Assembly: GCA_051008185.1 (NCBI GenBank)
Contig: JBPCXW010000141.1
Location: forward strand, 1-7,368
DNA length: 7,368 bases
Reading direction: 5' to 3'
From: CAXMWX01 sp051008185
Lineage (GTDB): Bacteria; Pseudomonadota; Gammaproteobacteria; Eutrophobiales; Eutrophobiaceae
Shown: piece by piece, positions 1 through 6,128 of the stretch
Layout: each line of letters opens with the position of its first letter
How positions within the stretch are numbered: position 1 is the first letter of the stretch
Translations under genes and position numbers: made by a program
Notes under the pieces: generated by a model
What the model saw: only the letters and a program-made list of their open reading frames with translations
What the model was told of the DNA's origin: nothing
Database searches by the model: none

Positions 1-37
1 GTAATACATCTACTATTTGCTGTTCATTCTCAAACAT
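1..37 (-). CDS. Partial CDS, N-terminus only; possible YdcH/DUF465-type small protein
   Basis: An ATG at 35-37 read on the minus strand is preceded by AGGAGG (42-47) at a spacing of 4 bases, one of the strongest ribosome binding sites in the window. The 12 complete codons give MFENEQQIVDVL, with no stop before the left edge. This resembles the start of short helical YdcH/DUF465 proteins, which often begin MF(E/G)xxQ followed by a hydrophobic amphipathic stretch, but 12 residues are too few for a firm family call. The gene is divergent from the hydrolase gene at 181. That a gene starts here is well supported by the Shine-Dalgarno; its identity is a guess. Confidence 0.55.
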   Translation of the reverse strand, partial: MFENEQQIVDVL

Positions 38-180
38 AATTCCTCCTTTTAAGTTGTTTTTGTCAGGGTAGTGGGATATTGACACAGTAAGCCCGGTAAT
101 GCAACCGTTTATGTCCCCTGCCCTTGAAACTTGCGGTGGCGGTGTTAGGATACGCAGAACCTTTTCTGGAACCGGATACC
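38..180. promoter_or_regulatory. Divergent intergenic promoter region
   Basis: These roughly 140 bases separate the leftward partial gene from the rightward hydrolase gene and must carry the start signals for both unless transcripts enter from outside. A perfect -35 hexamer TTGACA lies at 79-84 on the plus strand, but no good -10 follows at 16-18 bases (102-107 is CAACCG), so it may be fortuitous or activator-dependent. On the minus strand a weak pair TTGCAT / CAATAT with a 17-base spacer can be drawn through the same bases. I see no convincing operator palindrome and no terminator. The role is inferred from position; individual elements are low confidence. Confidence 0.4.
42..47 (-). promoter_or_regulatory. 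Strong Shine-Dalgarno of the leftward partial gene
   Basis: On the minus strand the sequence reads AAAAGGAGGAATTATG. The core AGGAGG lies four bases before the ATG at 37. This site is the main reason for believing in the truncated gene at the left edge. Confidence 0.7.
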
Positions 181-1110
181 ATGCCTGAGGCTGGAACAAA
201 AACCCCCGTCTGCACGCTTGCCGTGCTGTTTTGCCTGCTCATCCCGCCGCCTGTGTCGGCGGAATTTGCGTTGCAGGAGGTTGCCGATGGTATTTATGTG
301 CATCAGGGGCGGCATCTTTCCATCAGTGCCCCGCATAATGATGATATTGCCAATATCGGTTTTATTGTCGGTGGTGATTGTATCGCCGTTGTTGATACCG
401 GCGGCTCGGTGGCGGCGGGCAGGCGTTTGTATCAGGCCATGCGCGAGGTGTCCTCTCTGCCGGTGTGTTATGTGATCAATACCCATATACATTTTGATCA
501 TGTCCTGGGTAATGTCGCGTTCGTTGAGCGACAGGTGAAATATGTGGGGCATGAAAATCTGGCCGGGGCAATAGAGGATAACCGCGAATTTTTTCTGCAA
601 AACTTTGCCGACAATCTCGGGGCCGAAGGTGCGGATGCTGTTATCGGTCCGGATATTATTGTTCAGGATAGCTTGCAACTGGATCTGGGGCAGCGTGTGT
701 TGTCGTTGCAGGCCCGGTCTGTGGCACATTCCCACACCGACCTTACCGTTTATGACCATAACACCCGCACCTTGTGGGCGGGTGACTTGCTGTTCAAGCA
801 ACGCATACCGGCGCTGGATGGTAGCCTGAAAGGCTGGTTGCAACTGCTGGATGCGTTGCAACGGGAGGACATCGCCCGGGTCGTGCCGGGGCATGGCCCG
901 GCCGTGCTGACATGGCCTGAGGCAATGGACGATCAGCGGCGTTATCTTGACGTGTTGTTGCAACAAACCCGTGATGCGATTGCCGCCGGTGGATTCATGG
1001 AAGACATTGTGGAGCAGGTGGGTACGCAGGAAAAGCTGAACTGGTTGCTATATGAGGAAAACCACAAGCGCAATGTTACCCGTGCGTTTACAGAGTTGGA
1101 ATGGGAATAA
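181..1110 (+). CDS. Exported MBL-fold metallohydrolase, quinoprotein relay system zinc metallohydrolase 2-like (SoxH-related)
   Basis: This is a 309-residue metallo-beta-lactamase-fold protein, predicted periplasmic. From the ATG at 181 the first 27 residues form a signal peptide: short n-region with one Lys, hydrophobic core TLAVLFCLLI, cleavage after PVSA. A longer reading from TTG at 124 would put 19 non-signal residues in front and has no ribosome site, so I prefer 181, though its own Shine-Dalgarno is weak. Metal ligands are visible: HIHFDH at 102-107, the AHSHTD segment at 182-187 (His183 or His185), Asp202 in WAGDLLF and His238 in PGHGP. The N-terminal text (VHQGRH, then DDIANIGFIVG and VVDTGGS) and the ALDGSLKGW block match the SoxH-related 'quinoprotein relay system zinc metallohydrolase 2' group as I remember it. 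The substrate is unknown; that family is usually linked to PQQ/cytochrome systems, none of which is seen here. Twelve bases separate it from tesB, suggesting one transcript. The MBL fold is certain, the subgroup likely. Confidence 0.85.
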   Translation: MPEAGTKTPVCTLAVLFCLLIPPPVSAEFALQEVADGIYVHQGRHLSISAPHNDDIANIGFIVGGDCIAVVDTGGSVAAGRRLYQAMREVSSLPVCYVINTHIHFDHVLGNVAFVERQVKYVGHENLAGAIEDNREFFLQNFADNLGAEGADAVIGPDIIVQDSLQLDLGQRVLSLQARSVAHSHTDLTVYDHNTRTLWAGDLLFKQRIPALDGSLKGWLQLLDALQREDIARVVPGHGPAVLTWPEAMDDQRRYLDVLLQQTRDAIAAGGFMEDIVEQVGTQEKLNWLLYEENHKRNVTRAFTELEWE

Positions 1111-1113
1111 CCC

Positions 1114-1118
1114 GGAGG
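1114..1118 (+). promoter_or_regulatory. Shine-Dalgarno of tesB
   Basis: GGAGG lies four bases before the ATG at 1123, inside the 12-base gap after the hydrolase stop. It fixes the tesB start and fits translation from a shared transcript. Confidence 0.75.
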
Positions 1119-1122
1119 TGAT

Positions 1123-1977
1123 ATGAAACCGATACTGAAAGAACTCATCGGGCTGTTGATGCTGGAACGGCTTGAAGACAATCTGTTTCGCGGCCCGAGC
1201 CGGGATATTGGTACCAGACGTGTTTATGGTGGTCAGGTTTTGGGGCAGGCCCTCAGGGCGGCGCAATATACCGTGGAAGATCGGCAGATACATTCCCTGC
1301 ATGCTTATTTCCTGCGCGAGGGTGATCACAAGACACCTATAGTGTATGAGGTTGATCGTAGCCGTGATGGCAGGAGTTTCGCTGCACGTCGGGTCGTTGC
1401 CGTGCAGCATGGCCGCCCTATTTTCACTTTGTCCGCGTCTTTTCAGAAGGCCGAGACCGGTCTTGAATATCAGAGTGACATGCCTGCGAACATCGCGGCA
1501 CCCGACAGCCTGCCCGGGATGCAGAAGGCCAAATCAAACACAAGCGGGCGGTTGCCGGAAAAGGTTCAGCAGATGGGCGATCTGACTGCGCCGTTTGATT
1601 TACGCCCGCTACCCACCGGCGACACCGAACCGCGACGGCAGTTCTGGTTCAAGAGCATTGATACCCTGCCGGAAGATCCGAATCTGCACCGCTCCATACT
1701 GGCCTATTTCTCCGATTACGGCCTGTTGCCGACTACCCTGATGCCGCATGGTTTCAACAGCTCTGACGATAGACTGATCATGGCAAGTATTGACCATGCA
1801 ATGTGGTTTCATCGTCCTTTTCGTGTTGACCAGTGGTTGTTGTATGACCTTGAGGCCCTGTCCACATCCGGTGCCCGCGGCCTGGCCAGAGGTGCGATCT
1901 ATCGGCAGGACGGGATTATGGTCGCGACAACAGTTCAGGAGGGTCTGGTCAGGCTGAAAACTACGGCGGTTACATAG
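1123..1977 (+). CDS. tesB: Acyl-CoA thioesterase II (TesB)
   Basis: A 284-residue cytoplasmic double-hotdog thioesterase, close to the 286 residues of E. coli TesB, that hydrolyses acyl-CoA to free fatty acid and CoA. The first hotdog (about 1-110) has the family signatures RVYGGQVLGQAL (33-44), HSLHAYFLREGD (57-68) and RDGRSFAARRV (81-91). The second (about 170-284) has ILAYFSDYGLL, SIDHAMWFHRPF (222-233), SGARGLARG (249-257) and VQEGLVR (271-277). Against the known E. coli triad Asp204/Thr228/Gln278, I align Asp198, Ser222 and Gln272; Ser in place of Thr keeps the hydroxyl. It lies 12 bases after the metallohydrolase gene behind a good Shine-Dalgarno, so the two are probably one operon. Its stop (TAG) lies inside the last codons of the convergent ETF-QO gene, leaving no intergenic terminator. 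Family assignment is secure; the physiological acyl-CoA is not known. Confidence 0.95.
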   Translation: MKPILKELIGLLMLERLEDNLFRGPSRDIGTRRVYGGQVLGQALRAAQYTVEDRQIHSLHAYFLREGDHKTPIVYEVDRSRDGRSFAARRVVAVQHGRPIFTLSASFQKAETGLEYQSDMPANIAAPDSLPGMQKAKSNTSGRLPEKVQQMGDLTAPFDLRPLPTGDTEPRRQFWFKSIDTLPEDPNLHRSILAYFSDYGLLPTTLMPHGFNSSDDRLIMASIDHAMWFHRPFRVDQWLLYDLEALSTSGARGLARGAIYRQDGIMVATTVQEGLVRLKTTAVT

Positions 1978-3619
1978 CCGGGTAATTCGGTCCGCCGCCG
2001 CCTTCCGGTGCCACCCAGACGATATTTTGTTGCGGGTCCTTGATGTCACAGGTTTTACAATGCACGCAGTTTTGCGCGTTGATCTGCAAGCGCTTGTCAC
2101 CGTTCTCATCTACAAACTCATACACCGCGGCGGGACAATAACGTTGCTCAGGCCCGGCGTACTGCGCCAGATTGACGGCGACCGGCACGCTGTCGTCTTG
2201 CAGGGTCAGGTGGCAGGGCTGATCTTCCTCGTGGTTGGTATTGGAGATGAACACCGATGACAGTTTGTCAAAACTCAACACGCCATCGGATTTGGGATAC
2301 TCTATCTGTTTACACTCTGCGGCCGGTTTCAGTGTGGCGTGATCGGGGCGGGTATCATGCAAGGTCAGCGGCGACCTGCCGAACAACACCCGTTGCTCCA
2401 GATAATTGAAAACCCCGCCGACATAAACGCCAAACTTGTGCAAGGCCGGCCCGAAATTACGCGTACGGCGCAACTCCTTCCCGGCCCAGGATTGTTTGAA
2501 ATGGTCGTTATACTGAGTCAGGTCCTGACCCGCCGCGCCGCCATTCTGCAAGTGTTCAAACACGGTTTGTGCCGCAACCATGCCGGACTTCATCGCCGTA
2601 TGGCTACCCTTGATCTTGGCAAAGTTCAATGTGCCCGCATCACACCCGACCAGCAAACCGCCGGGCATGGACATCTTCGGCAAGGAATTGAAACCGCCCT
2701 TGCTGATCGCACGCGCCCCGTAGGCCAGCCGTGTGCCGCCTGTCAGGGTGGCGGCGATCAGCGGGTGATGTTTCAGGCGTTGAAACTCATCAAACGGACT
2801 CAACCAGGGGTTGCTGTAATCCAGATCCACAATCAGGCCCACCGCCACCTGATTGTCTTCCAGATGGTAAAGGAAGAAACCGCCTGTCGCCTCGCCGTTC
2901 AGCGGCCAGCCGGCGCCATGCACGACCAGCCCGGCCTGATGTTGTTGCGGATCAATCTCCCAGATCTCTTTCAGACCGAGGCCGTAATGTTGCGGGTCGC
3001 AATCCTTGTCCAGCGCGAATTTTGTCAGCAGTTGTCGACCCAGATGACCGCGGCAGCCCTCGGCGAAGAGGGTGTAGCGGGCATGCAGTTCCATGCCCGG
3101 CGCAAAACTGTCCTTGTGCCCGCCCGAGGCGGCTATCCCCATGTCGCCGGTAGCCACTCCCCTGATTGCACCGGCCTCGTCATACAGGATTTCAGCGGCG
3201 GCAAAGCCCGGATAGATCTCCACTCCCAGGGCCTCCGCCTGCTCACCCAGCCAACGGCAGACATTGCCCAGACTGACAATATAGTTACCCCGGTTGTGCA
3301 TTGATGACGGTAGCAGAAGGCCCGGTACCTTGCGGGCGGAAGCGGCGCCGGTCAGAAAATAAAACGCGTCCTTGCTAACCGCCGTGTGTAGCGGTGCCTG
3401 CCGGTCGTGCCAGTCGGGGATGAGTTCATTCAGGGCACGCGGTTCAATCACCGCGCCGGAGAGGATATGCGCGCCGGTCTCCGACCCTTTTTCCAGCACA
3501 CAAACGCTGAGGTCAAAGCCCTGCTCCTGTGCCAGTTGCCGCAAGCGGATGGCGGCGCTCAACCCGGCCGGGCCGGCACCGACGATGACCACATCGTATT
3601 GCATGGATTCACGCTGCAT
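1970..3619 (-). CDS. Electron transfer flavoprotein-ubiquinone oxidoreductase (ETF-QO)
   Basis: A 549-residue inner-membrane-associated FAD/4Fe-4S enzyme that takes electrons from reduced ETF, loaded by acyl-CoA and other flavin dehydrogenases, and reduces ubiquinone. The FAD dinucleotide fold is GAGPAG at 14-19 with Glu43 (VLEKG) ending the second strand. The family block AGTLNFAKIKGSHTAMKSG lies at 328-346. The C-terminal ferredoxin-like domain supplies the cluster ligands Cys495 (CPAAVYE) and Cys518, Cys521, Cys524 (CVHCKTC), which distinguishes it from the shorter FixC relatives. Length matches full-length ETF-QO. The ATG at 3619 has AGGGAA (3625-3630) five bases upstream, so it is preferred over Met6. 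No etfA/etfB is in the window. It begins 45 bases after the TPR gene on the same strand with no terminator between, and its 3' end overlaps tesB by 8 bases. Confidence 0.96.
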   Translation of the reverse strand: MQRESMQYDVVIVGAGPAGLSAAIRLRQLAQEQGFDLSVCVLEKGSETGAHILSGAVIEPRALNELIPDWHDRQAPLHTAVSKDAFYFLTGAASARKVPGLLLPSSMHNRGNYIVSLGNVCRWLGEQAEALGVEIYPGFAAAEILYDEAGAIRGVATGDMGIAASGGHKDSFAPGMELHARYTLFAEGCRGHLGRQLLTKFALDKDCDPQHYGLGLKEIWEIDPQQHQAGLVVHGAGWPLNGEATGGFFLYHLEDNQVAVGLIVDLDYSNPWLSPFDEFQRLKHHPLIAATLTGGTRLAYGARAISKGGFNSLPKMSMPGGLLVGCDAGTLNFAKIKGSHTAMKSGMVAAQTVFEHLQNGGAAGQDLTQYNDHFKQSWAGKELRRTRNFGPALHKFGVYVGGVFNYLEQRVLFGRSPLTLHDTRPDHATLKPAAECKQIEYPKSDGVLSFDKLSSVFISNTNHEEDQPCHLTLQDDSVPVAVNLAQYAGPEQRYCPAAVYEFVDENGDKRLQINAQNCVHCKTCDIKDPQQNIVWVAPEGGGGPNYPAM

Positions 3620-3664
3620 CGGCGTTCCCTGCGGAGGGGATTCGGATGGGATAGATGACTCCGT

Positions 3665-4981
3665 TCAACGTCTGACTTTTGTACTCTTGAGGCTTGCCTC
3701 CAGTTGCTCCTTGCGGTCCACTTCGGCGGTTACATATTGCAACCAGTTTTCCGCAGTCTTGCGGTTTTTCTTGTCTTTGGTCGCTACCTTGAAGGCACGG
3801 ATGGCGGCATCAAATTTTTGCAATTCAAACTGGGCCAGACCTTGCATGATGTAGGCCTGACCCTCGTCTTTGAGGTCGCCTTTTTTGAACGCATCGTCCA
3901 GAGAGGCTACCGCCTCCTTGTAGGAATCCAGATTCATATAAGCCTGGGCCAGCCGCACATTCAGATCGCCATCTTTGGACAAATTCGCCGCTTGCTTCAG
4001 AGGCGGAATGGAACGTTTGCTTTCCTGTGCCAGTAACCAGGCCTGGGATAACAGGCGCAGATTACGGATATTTTGTTCAATCTTTTTCTCGCCCATGCCC
4101 TTGTCCATCAACACCGCGGCCTTGTAGGGTGCATCGTGCAGAAGATAGAGGTTCGCCAGATTCAACTGCTGCGAACCCTTCTCAAGATGACCCTGCTCAT
4201 ACAGCATCTCCAGAATGGCAAGTTGCTTGTCAAAACGCTTGAGCTCGGAGTAAGCCCCGGCCATGGTCAACCAGTACTCCCTTTTGGGATAAAGGACCAC
4301 CAGTTCCTTCAGGACATTGACCATGCTCTTGAAATCATCCAGGTTGAAATAATTCACCCGCATCAACAGCAACAGGTTTTCCTTGGGCTTGCCATCGCGT
4401 TCCTTGACCAATTTATAGGCCTTTTGCAGCGATGCCAGTGATTGCTTGTAATCTTCCAGTTGATAATAGCCCTGACCCAGTAGCATATAGGCGTTTTCAG
4501 TCGGCTTCGGGGCCGATGCAAACCAGCGTTTGATGGTTGCTATCGCCTGCTTGTAATCTTCCTGAATAAAATACAACTGGGCCAGTGTATAAAGTGAGTT
4601 CTGTTGCAGGCCCTCCGGCAAGTCAGGTTGTGCCAGTACTTTTTTGTAGTAATTGATGGCCTGCTTATACTGCTCCATCGTGAAATAGGTATAGGCGAAA
4701 TAATTATACAACTGGGCTTTTTCGTAATTCTGTAGTTTGGGCAGTGCTTCTATGGCCCGTAACGCGTTCAGACCGGCCTCATACTTTTTCTCCTCAATCA
4801 ACTCCTGTGCTTTGGTTAGTTTCTCATAAATCCGCGCACTCATTGAGGGTGTCTTTTTGGTCTTGCGCTGTTTTTGCTTTTGCTCGCCGGAACTGCTGTC
4901 ACCCGCCACACTGACCGACGGACCGGCGACAATCAGGGTCAGGGCAAGAAAAGAACTCATGACATATTTGATCATCGGCAT
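3665..4981 (-). CDS. Periplasmic TPR protein of the TonB2 cluster
   Basis: A 438-residue exported tetratricopeptide-repeat protein. The N-terminus is a signal peptide (Lys5, hydrophobic ALTLIVAG, cleavage probably after SVSVA at residue 26), then a Lys/Gln/Ser-rich linker to about 45 and a helical repeat domain. TPR-like helix pairs can be read near 89-118 (LYNYFAYTYFTMEQYKQAI), 127-156, 163-190, 236-262, 341-368 and 375-400, with the typical Ala/Gly and aromatic-Lys-x-Ala pattern. No Cys at the cleavage site, so not a lipoprotein. A TPR protein after tonB is a recurrent part of ttpC-exbB-exbD-tonB clusters in gammaproteobacteria; it is thought to scaffold or stabilise the transducer, but its exact role is not evident here. 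AAGGGG (4990-4995) overlaps the tonB stop and lies 8 bases before the ATG, so the two are translated from one message. TPR fold certain, role inferred. Confidence 0.88.
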   Translation of the reverse strand: MPMIKYVMSSFLALTLIVAGPSVSVAGDSSSGEQKQKQRKTKKTPSMSARIYEKLTKAQELIEEKKYEAGLNALRAIEALPKLQNYEKAQLYNYFAYTYFTMEQYKQAINYYKKVLAQPDLPEGLQQNSLYTLAQLYFIQEDYKQAIATIKRWFASAPKPTENAYMLLGQGYYQLEDYKQSLASLQKAYKLVKERDGKPKENLLLLMRVNYFNLDDFKSMVNVLKELVVLYPKREYWLTMAGAYSELKRFDKQLAILEMLYEQGHLEKGSQQLNLANLYLLHDAPYKAAVLMDKGMGEKKIEQNIRNLRLLSQAWLLAQESKRSIPPLKQAANLSKDGDLNVRLAQAYMNLDSYKEAVASLDDAFKKGDLKDEGQAYIMQGLAQFELQKFDAAIRAFKVATKDKKNRKTAENWLQYVTAEVDRKEQLEASLKSTKVRR

Positions 4982-4993
4982 CTGCTTATCCCC

Positions 4994-5692
4994 TTACTCT
5001 TCCATGATAAAAGTAATTTTGTTCTGCACGCCGGGCACCTCAATCGGGTTGCCATCAATTATCCTCGGCTTGTATTTGAACTTGGCGGCGGCGCGCATCG
5101 CGGCGCGGTCAAATATCCTGCTCGGTTCGGACTCCACCACCCGGATGTCCTTGGTCGTGCCCTGTCGGGTCACGGTGAATTCCACTATCACATAGCCCCC
5201 TATACCGCGTGCCCTCGCACGCTCGGGATAAACCGGCTGTACCTTGACGATGGGCAGGTATTCGCCATCGCCGGGTGACAGACCGAAACCACTGGCATCC
5301 AGATTGATGCCGGTCGTGACCGGTGCCGCCGACACCTGCATCTGCGTCTCGGGGGCCACATTATCCATGGCCGGGGGCGGCGGTTCCGGCGGCGGCTCAT
5401 CCGGCGGCGGCGGTTTTTTCGGTTTTGGCTTGTTGGGCCGTACCAGCTCCTCCGGCGGTACGCGGACAAAATCCAGCATCCGGTTGAGCTCGTCTTCATC
5501 CAGCGGTGTTTTTGATATGGCGATGAGATGTTGCATCAGAAAGAACAGACTGAATACCACAGCACCGGCCATCAGGCCGGTGACAATATAGCGAGTAGTA
5601 GGTGTGGCAGTTGATTTATCAAGCAACCGCCGCCCTTGCTGTGCAAGTTTATCAGCAACATTGCGAGTAGCAGGTGTAGCGGTCGCCGACAT
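4994..5692 (-). CDS. tonB: TonB energy-transducer protein (TonB2 type)
   Basis: A 232-residue inner-membrane-anchored transducer that passes proton-motive energy from the ExbB/ExbD motor to outer-membrane TonB-dependent receptors. Order: a cytoplasmic N-terminus of about 34 residues, one transmembrane helix about 36-58 (VTGLMAGAVVFSLFFLMQ), a proline/lysine-rich periplasmic spacer 86-107, and a TonB C-terminal domain about 145-232 with QPVYPERA (152-159), GYVIVEFTV (166-174) and AAAKFKYKP (201-209). The spacer is short, as in TonB2 proteins. The N-terminus is odd: TATPATR (4-10) recurs as TATPTTR (28-34), suggesting an internal duplication that lengthened the cytoplasmic tail. The Shine-Dalgarno GAGAGG is made of the last two sense codons of exbD and lies 8 bases from the ATG, which supports this start and tight coupling. 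Confidence 0.94.
   Translation of the reverse strand: MSATATPATRNVADKLAQQGRRLLDKSTATPTTRYIVTGLMAGAVVFSLFFLMQHLIAISKTPLDEDELNRMLDFVRVPPEELVRPNKPKPKKPPPPDEPPPEPPPPAMDNVAPETQMQVSAAPVTTGINLDASGFGLSPGDGEYLPIVKVQPVYPERARARGIGGYVIVEFTVTRQGTTKDIRVVESEPSRIFDRAAMRAAAKFKYKPRIIDGNPIEVPGVQNKITFIMEE
5372..5437 (-). repeat. Low-complexity proline-codon tract in tonB
   Basis: Short CCG/CCGCC runs, seen on the plus strand as repeated GGCGG, encode residues 86-107, a Pro/Lys/Glu-rich segment with runs of four prolines. This is the normal rigid periplasmic spacer of TonB; the simple-sequence make-up makes its length liable to slippage between strains. Confidence 0.7.
5591..5610 (-). repeat. Direct repeat copy 2 in the tonB N-terminus
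   Basis: These 20 bases match 17 of the 20 bases at 5663-5682, in the same orientation and 72 bases (24 codons) apart. In the protein this copy encodes most of TATPTTR (residues 28-34), directly before the transmembrane helix. The exact spacing in codons keeps the frame. Confidence 0.75.
5663..5682 (-). repeat. Direct repeat copy 1 in the tonB N-terminus
   Basis: Partner of 5591-5610, with three mismatches in 20 bases. It encodes most of TATPATR (residues 4-10) immediately after the start codon. Confidence 0.75.
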
Positions 5693-5697
5693 AAAAA

Positions 5698-6102
5698 TTA
5701 CCTCTCGGCTGCCAGCGCGATGTTATACACACCTGCCTGCCTTGCCGCATCCATCACCGCAACAAGCAGTTTGTTTTTTGATTCCTCATCCGCCTGTATC
5801 ACCACGGAGCCTTGTGGATTTTCGGCGTGCAGGCGTTCTATATTCGGGCGCACGGCGCGGATATCTACCTTTCTGCGATCGATCCAGACGTTGTTGTTGG
5901 CATCAATGGCGATCAGGATGTTGGCCTTTTTCTTGACCTCGGCGGTGGGCGCATCCGGCTTGTTCACATCAATGCCGGTTTCCTTGATGAAAGTCGCCGT
6001 CACGATAAAGAAAATCAACATAATGAAAACCACATCAATAAGCGGCGTCAGATCTACCTGGGATTCATCATCGCCTGTTGCTGCCTTAGTTATTCTACGC
6101 AT
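5698..6102 (-). CDS. exbD: ExbD/TolR-family biopolymer transport protein (ExbD2)
   Basis: A 134-residue inner-membrane protein of the TonB motor, the usual length for ExbD of TonB2 clusters. A short cytoplasmic N-terminus leads into DLTPLIDVVFIMLIFFIVTA (17-36), a single transmembrane helix with the invariant proton-carrying Asp at residue 23. The periplasmic domain (about 42-134) has the family features IAIDANNNVWIDRR (64-77) and VVIQADEES (100-108). It starts at ATG 6102 with AGGTG (6107-6111) four bases upstream, 26 bases after the exbB stop; its own stop is 5 bases before the tonB start. Family is certain. TolR is the alternative name for the fold, but the neighbouring tonB and ttpC make it ExbD. 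Confidence 0.95.
   Translation of the reverse strand: MRRITKAATGDDESQVDLTPLIDVVFIMLIFFIVTATFIKETGIDVNKPDAPTAEVKKKANILIAIDANNNVWIDRRKVDIRAVRPNIERLHAENPQGSVVIQADEESKNKLLVAVMDAARQAGVYNIALAAER
5701..5706 (-). promoter_or_regulatory. Shine-Dalgarno of tonB inside the exbD 3' end
   Basis: GAGAGG on the minus strand is the last Glu-Arg codon pair of exbD, directly before its TAA, and lies 8 bases from the tonB ATG. Ribosomes finishing exbD would cover this site, so tonB translation is probably coupled to exbD. Confidence 0.65.
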
Positions 6103-6128
6103 AACGCACCTGTATAATGTATGTGTTG

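Noticed and set aside
79..112. A full sigma-70 promoter built on TTGACA at 79-84
   Set aside because: No acceptable -10 lies 16-18 bases downstream; the TTTATG at 108-113 is 23 bases away, too far. Kept only as part of the low-confidence intergenic entry.
145..966. Long minus-strand open frame (273 codons) opposite the metallohydrolase
   Set aside because: It is antisense to a clear MBL-fold gene with all metal ligands; its product is rich in Arg, His and Gln with no recognisable domain, and it has no good ribosome site.
1609..2109. Minus-strand open frame (166 codons) spanning the tesB/ETF-QO junction
   Set aside because: Antisense to conserved tesB sequence and out of frame with ETF-QO; composition is not protein-like.
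2339..3304. Long plus-strand open frame (321 codons) opposite ETF-QO
   Set aside because: It mirrors the codon structure of the ETF-QO gene, shows no domain pattern, and would have to be wholly embedded in a conserved enzyme gene.
5368..5436. GGCGG repeats considered as a regulatory or mobile repeat
   Set aside because: They encode the proline-rich spacer expected in TonB, so the repetition is explained by the protein.
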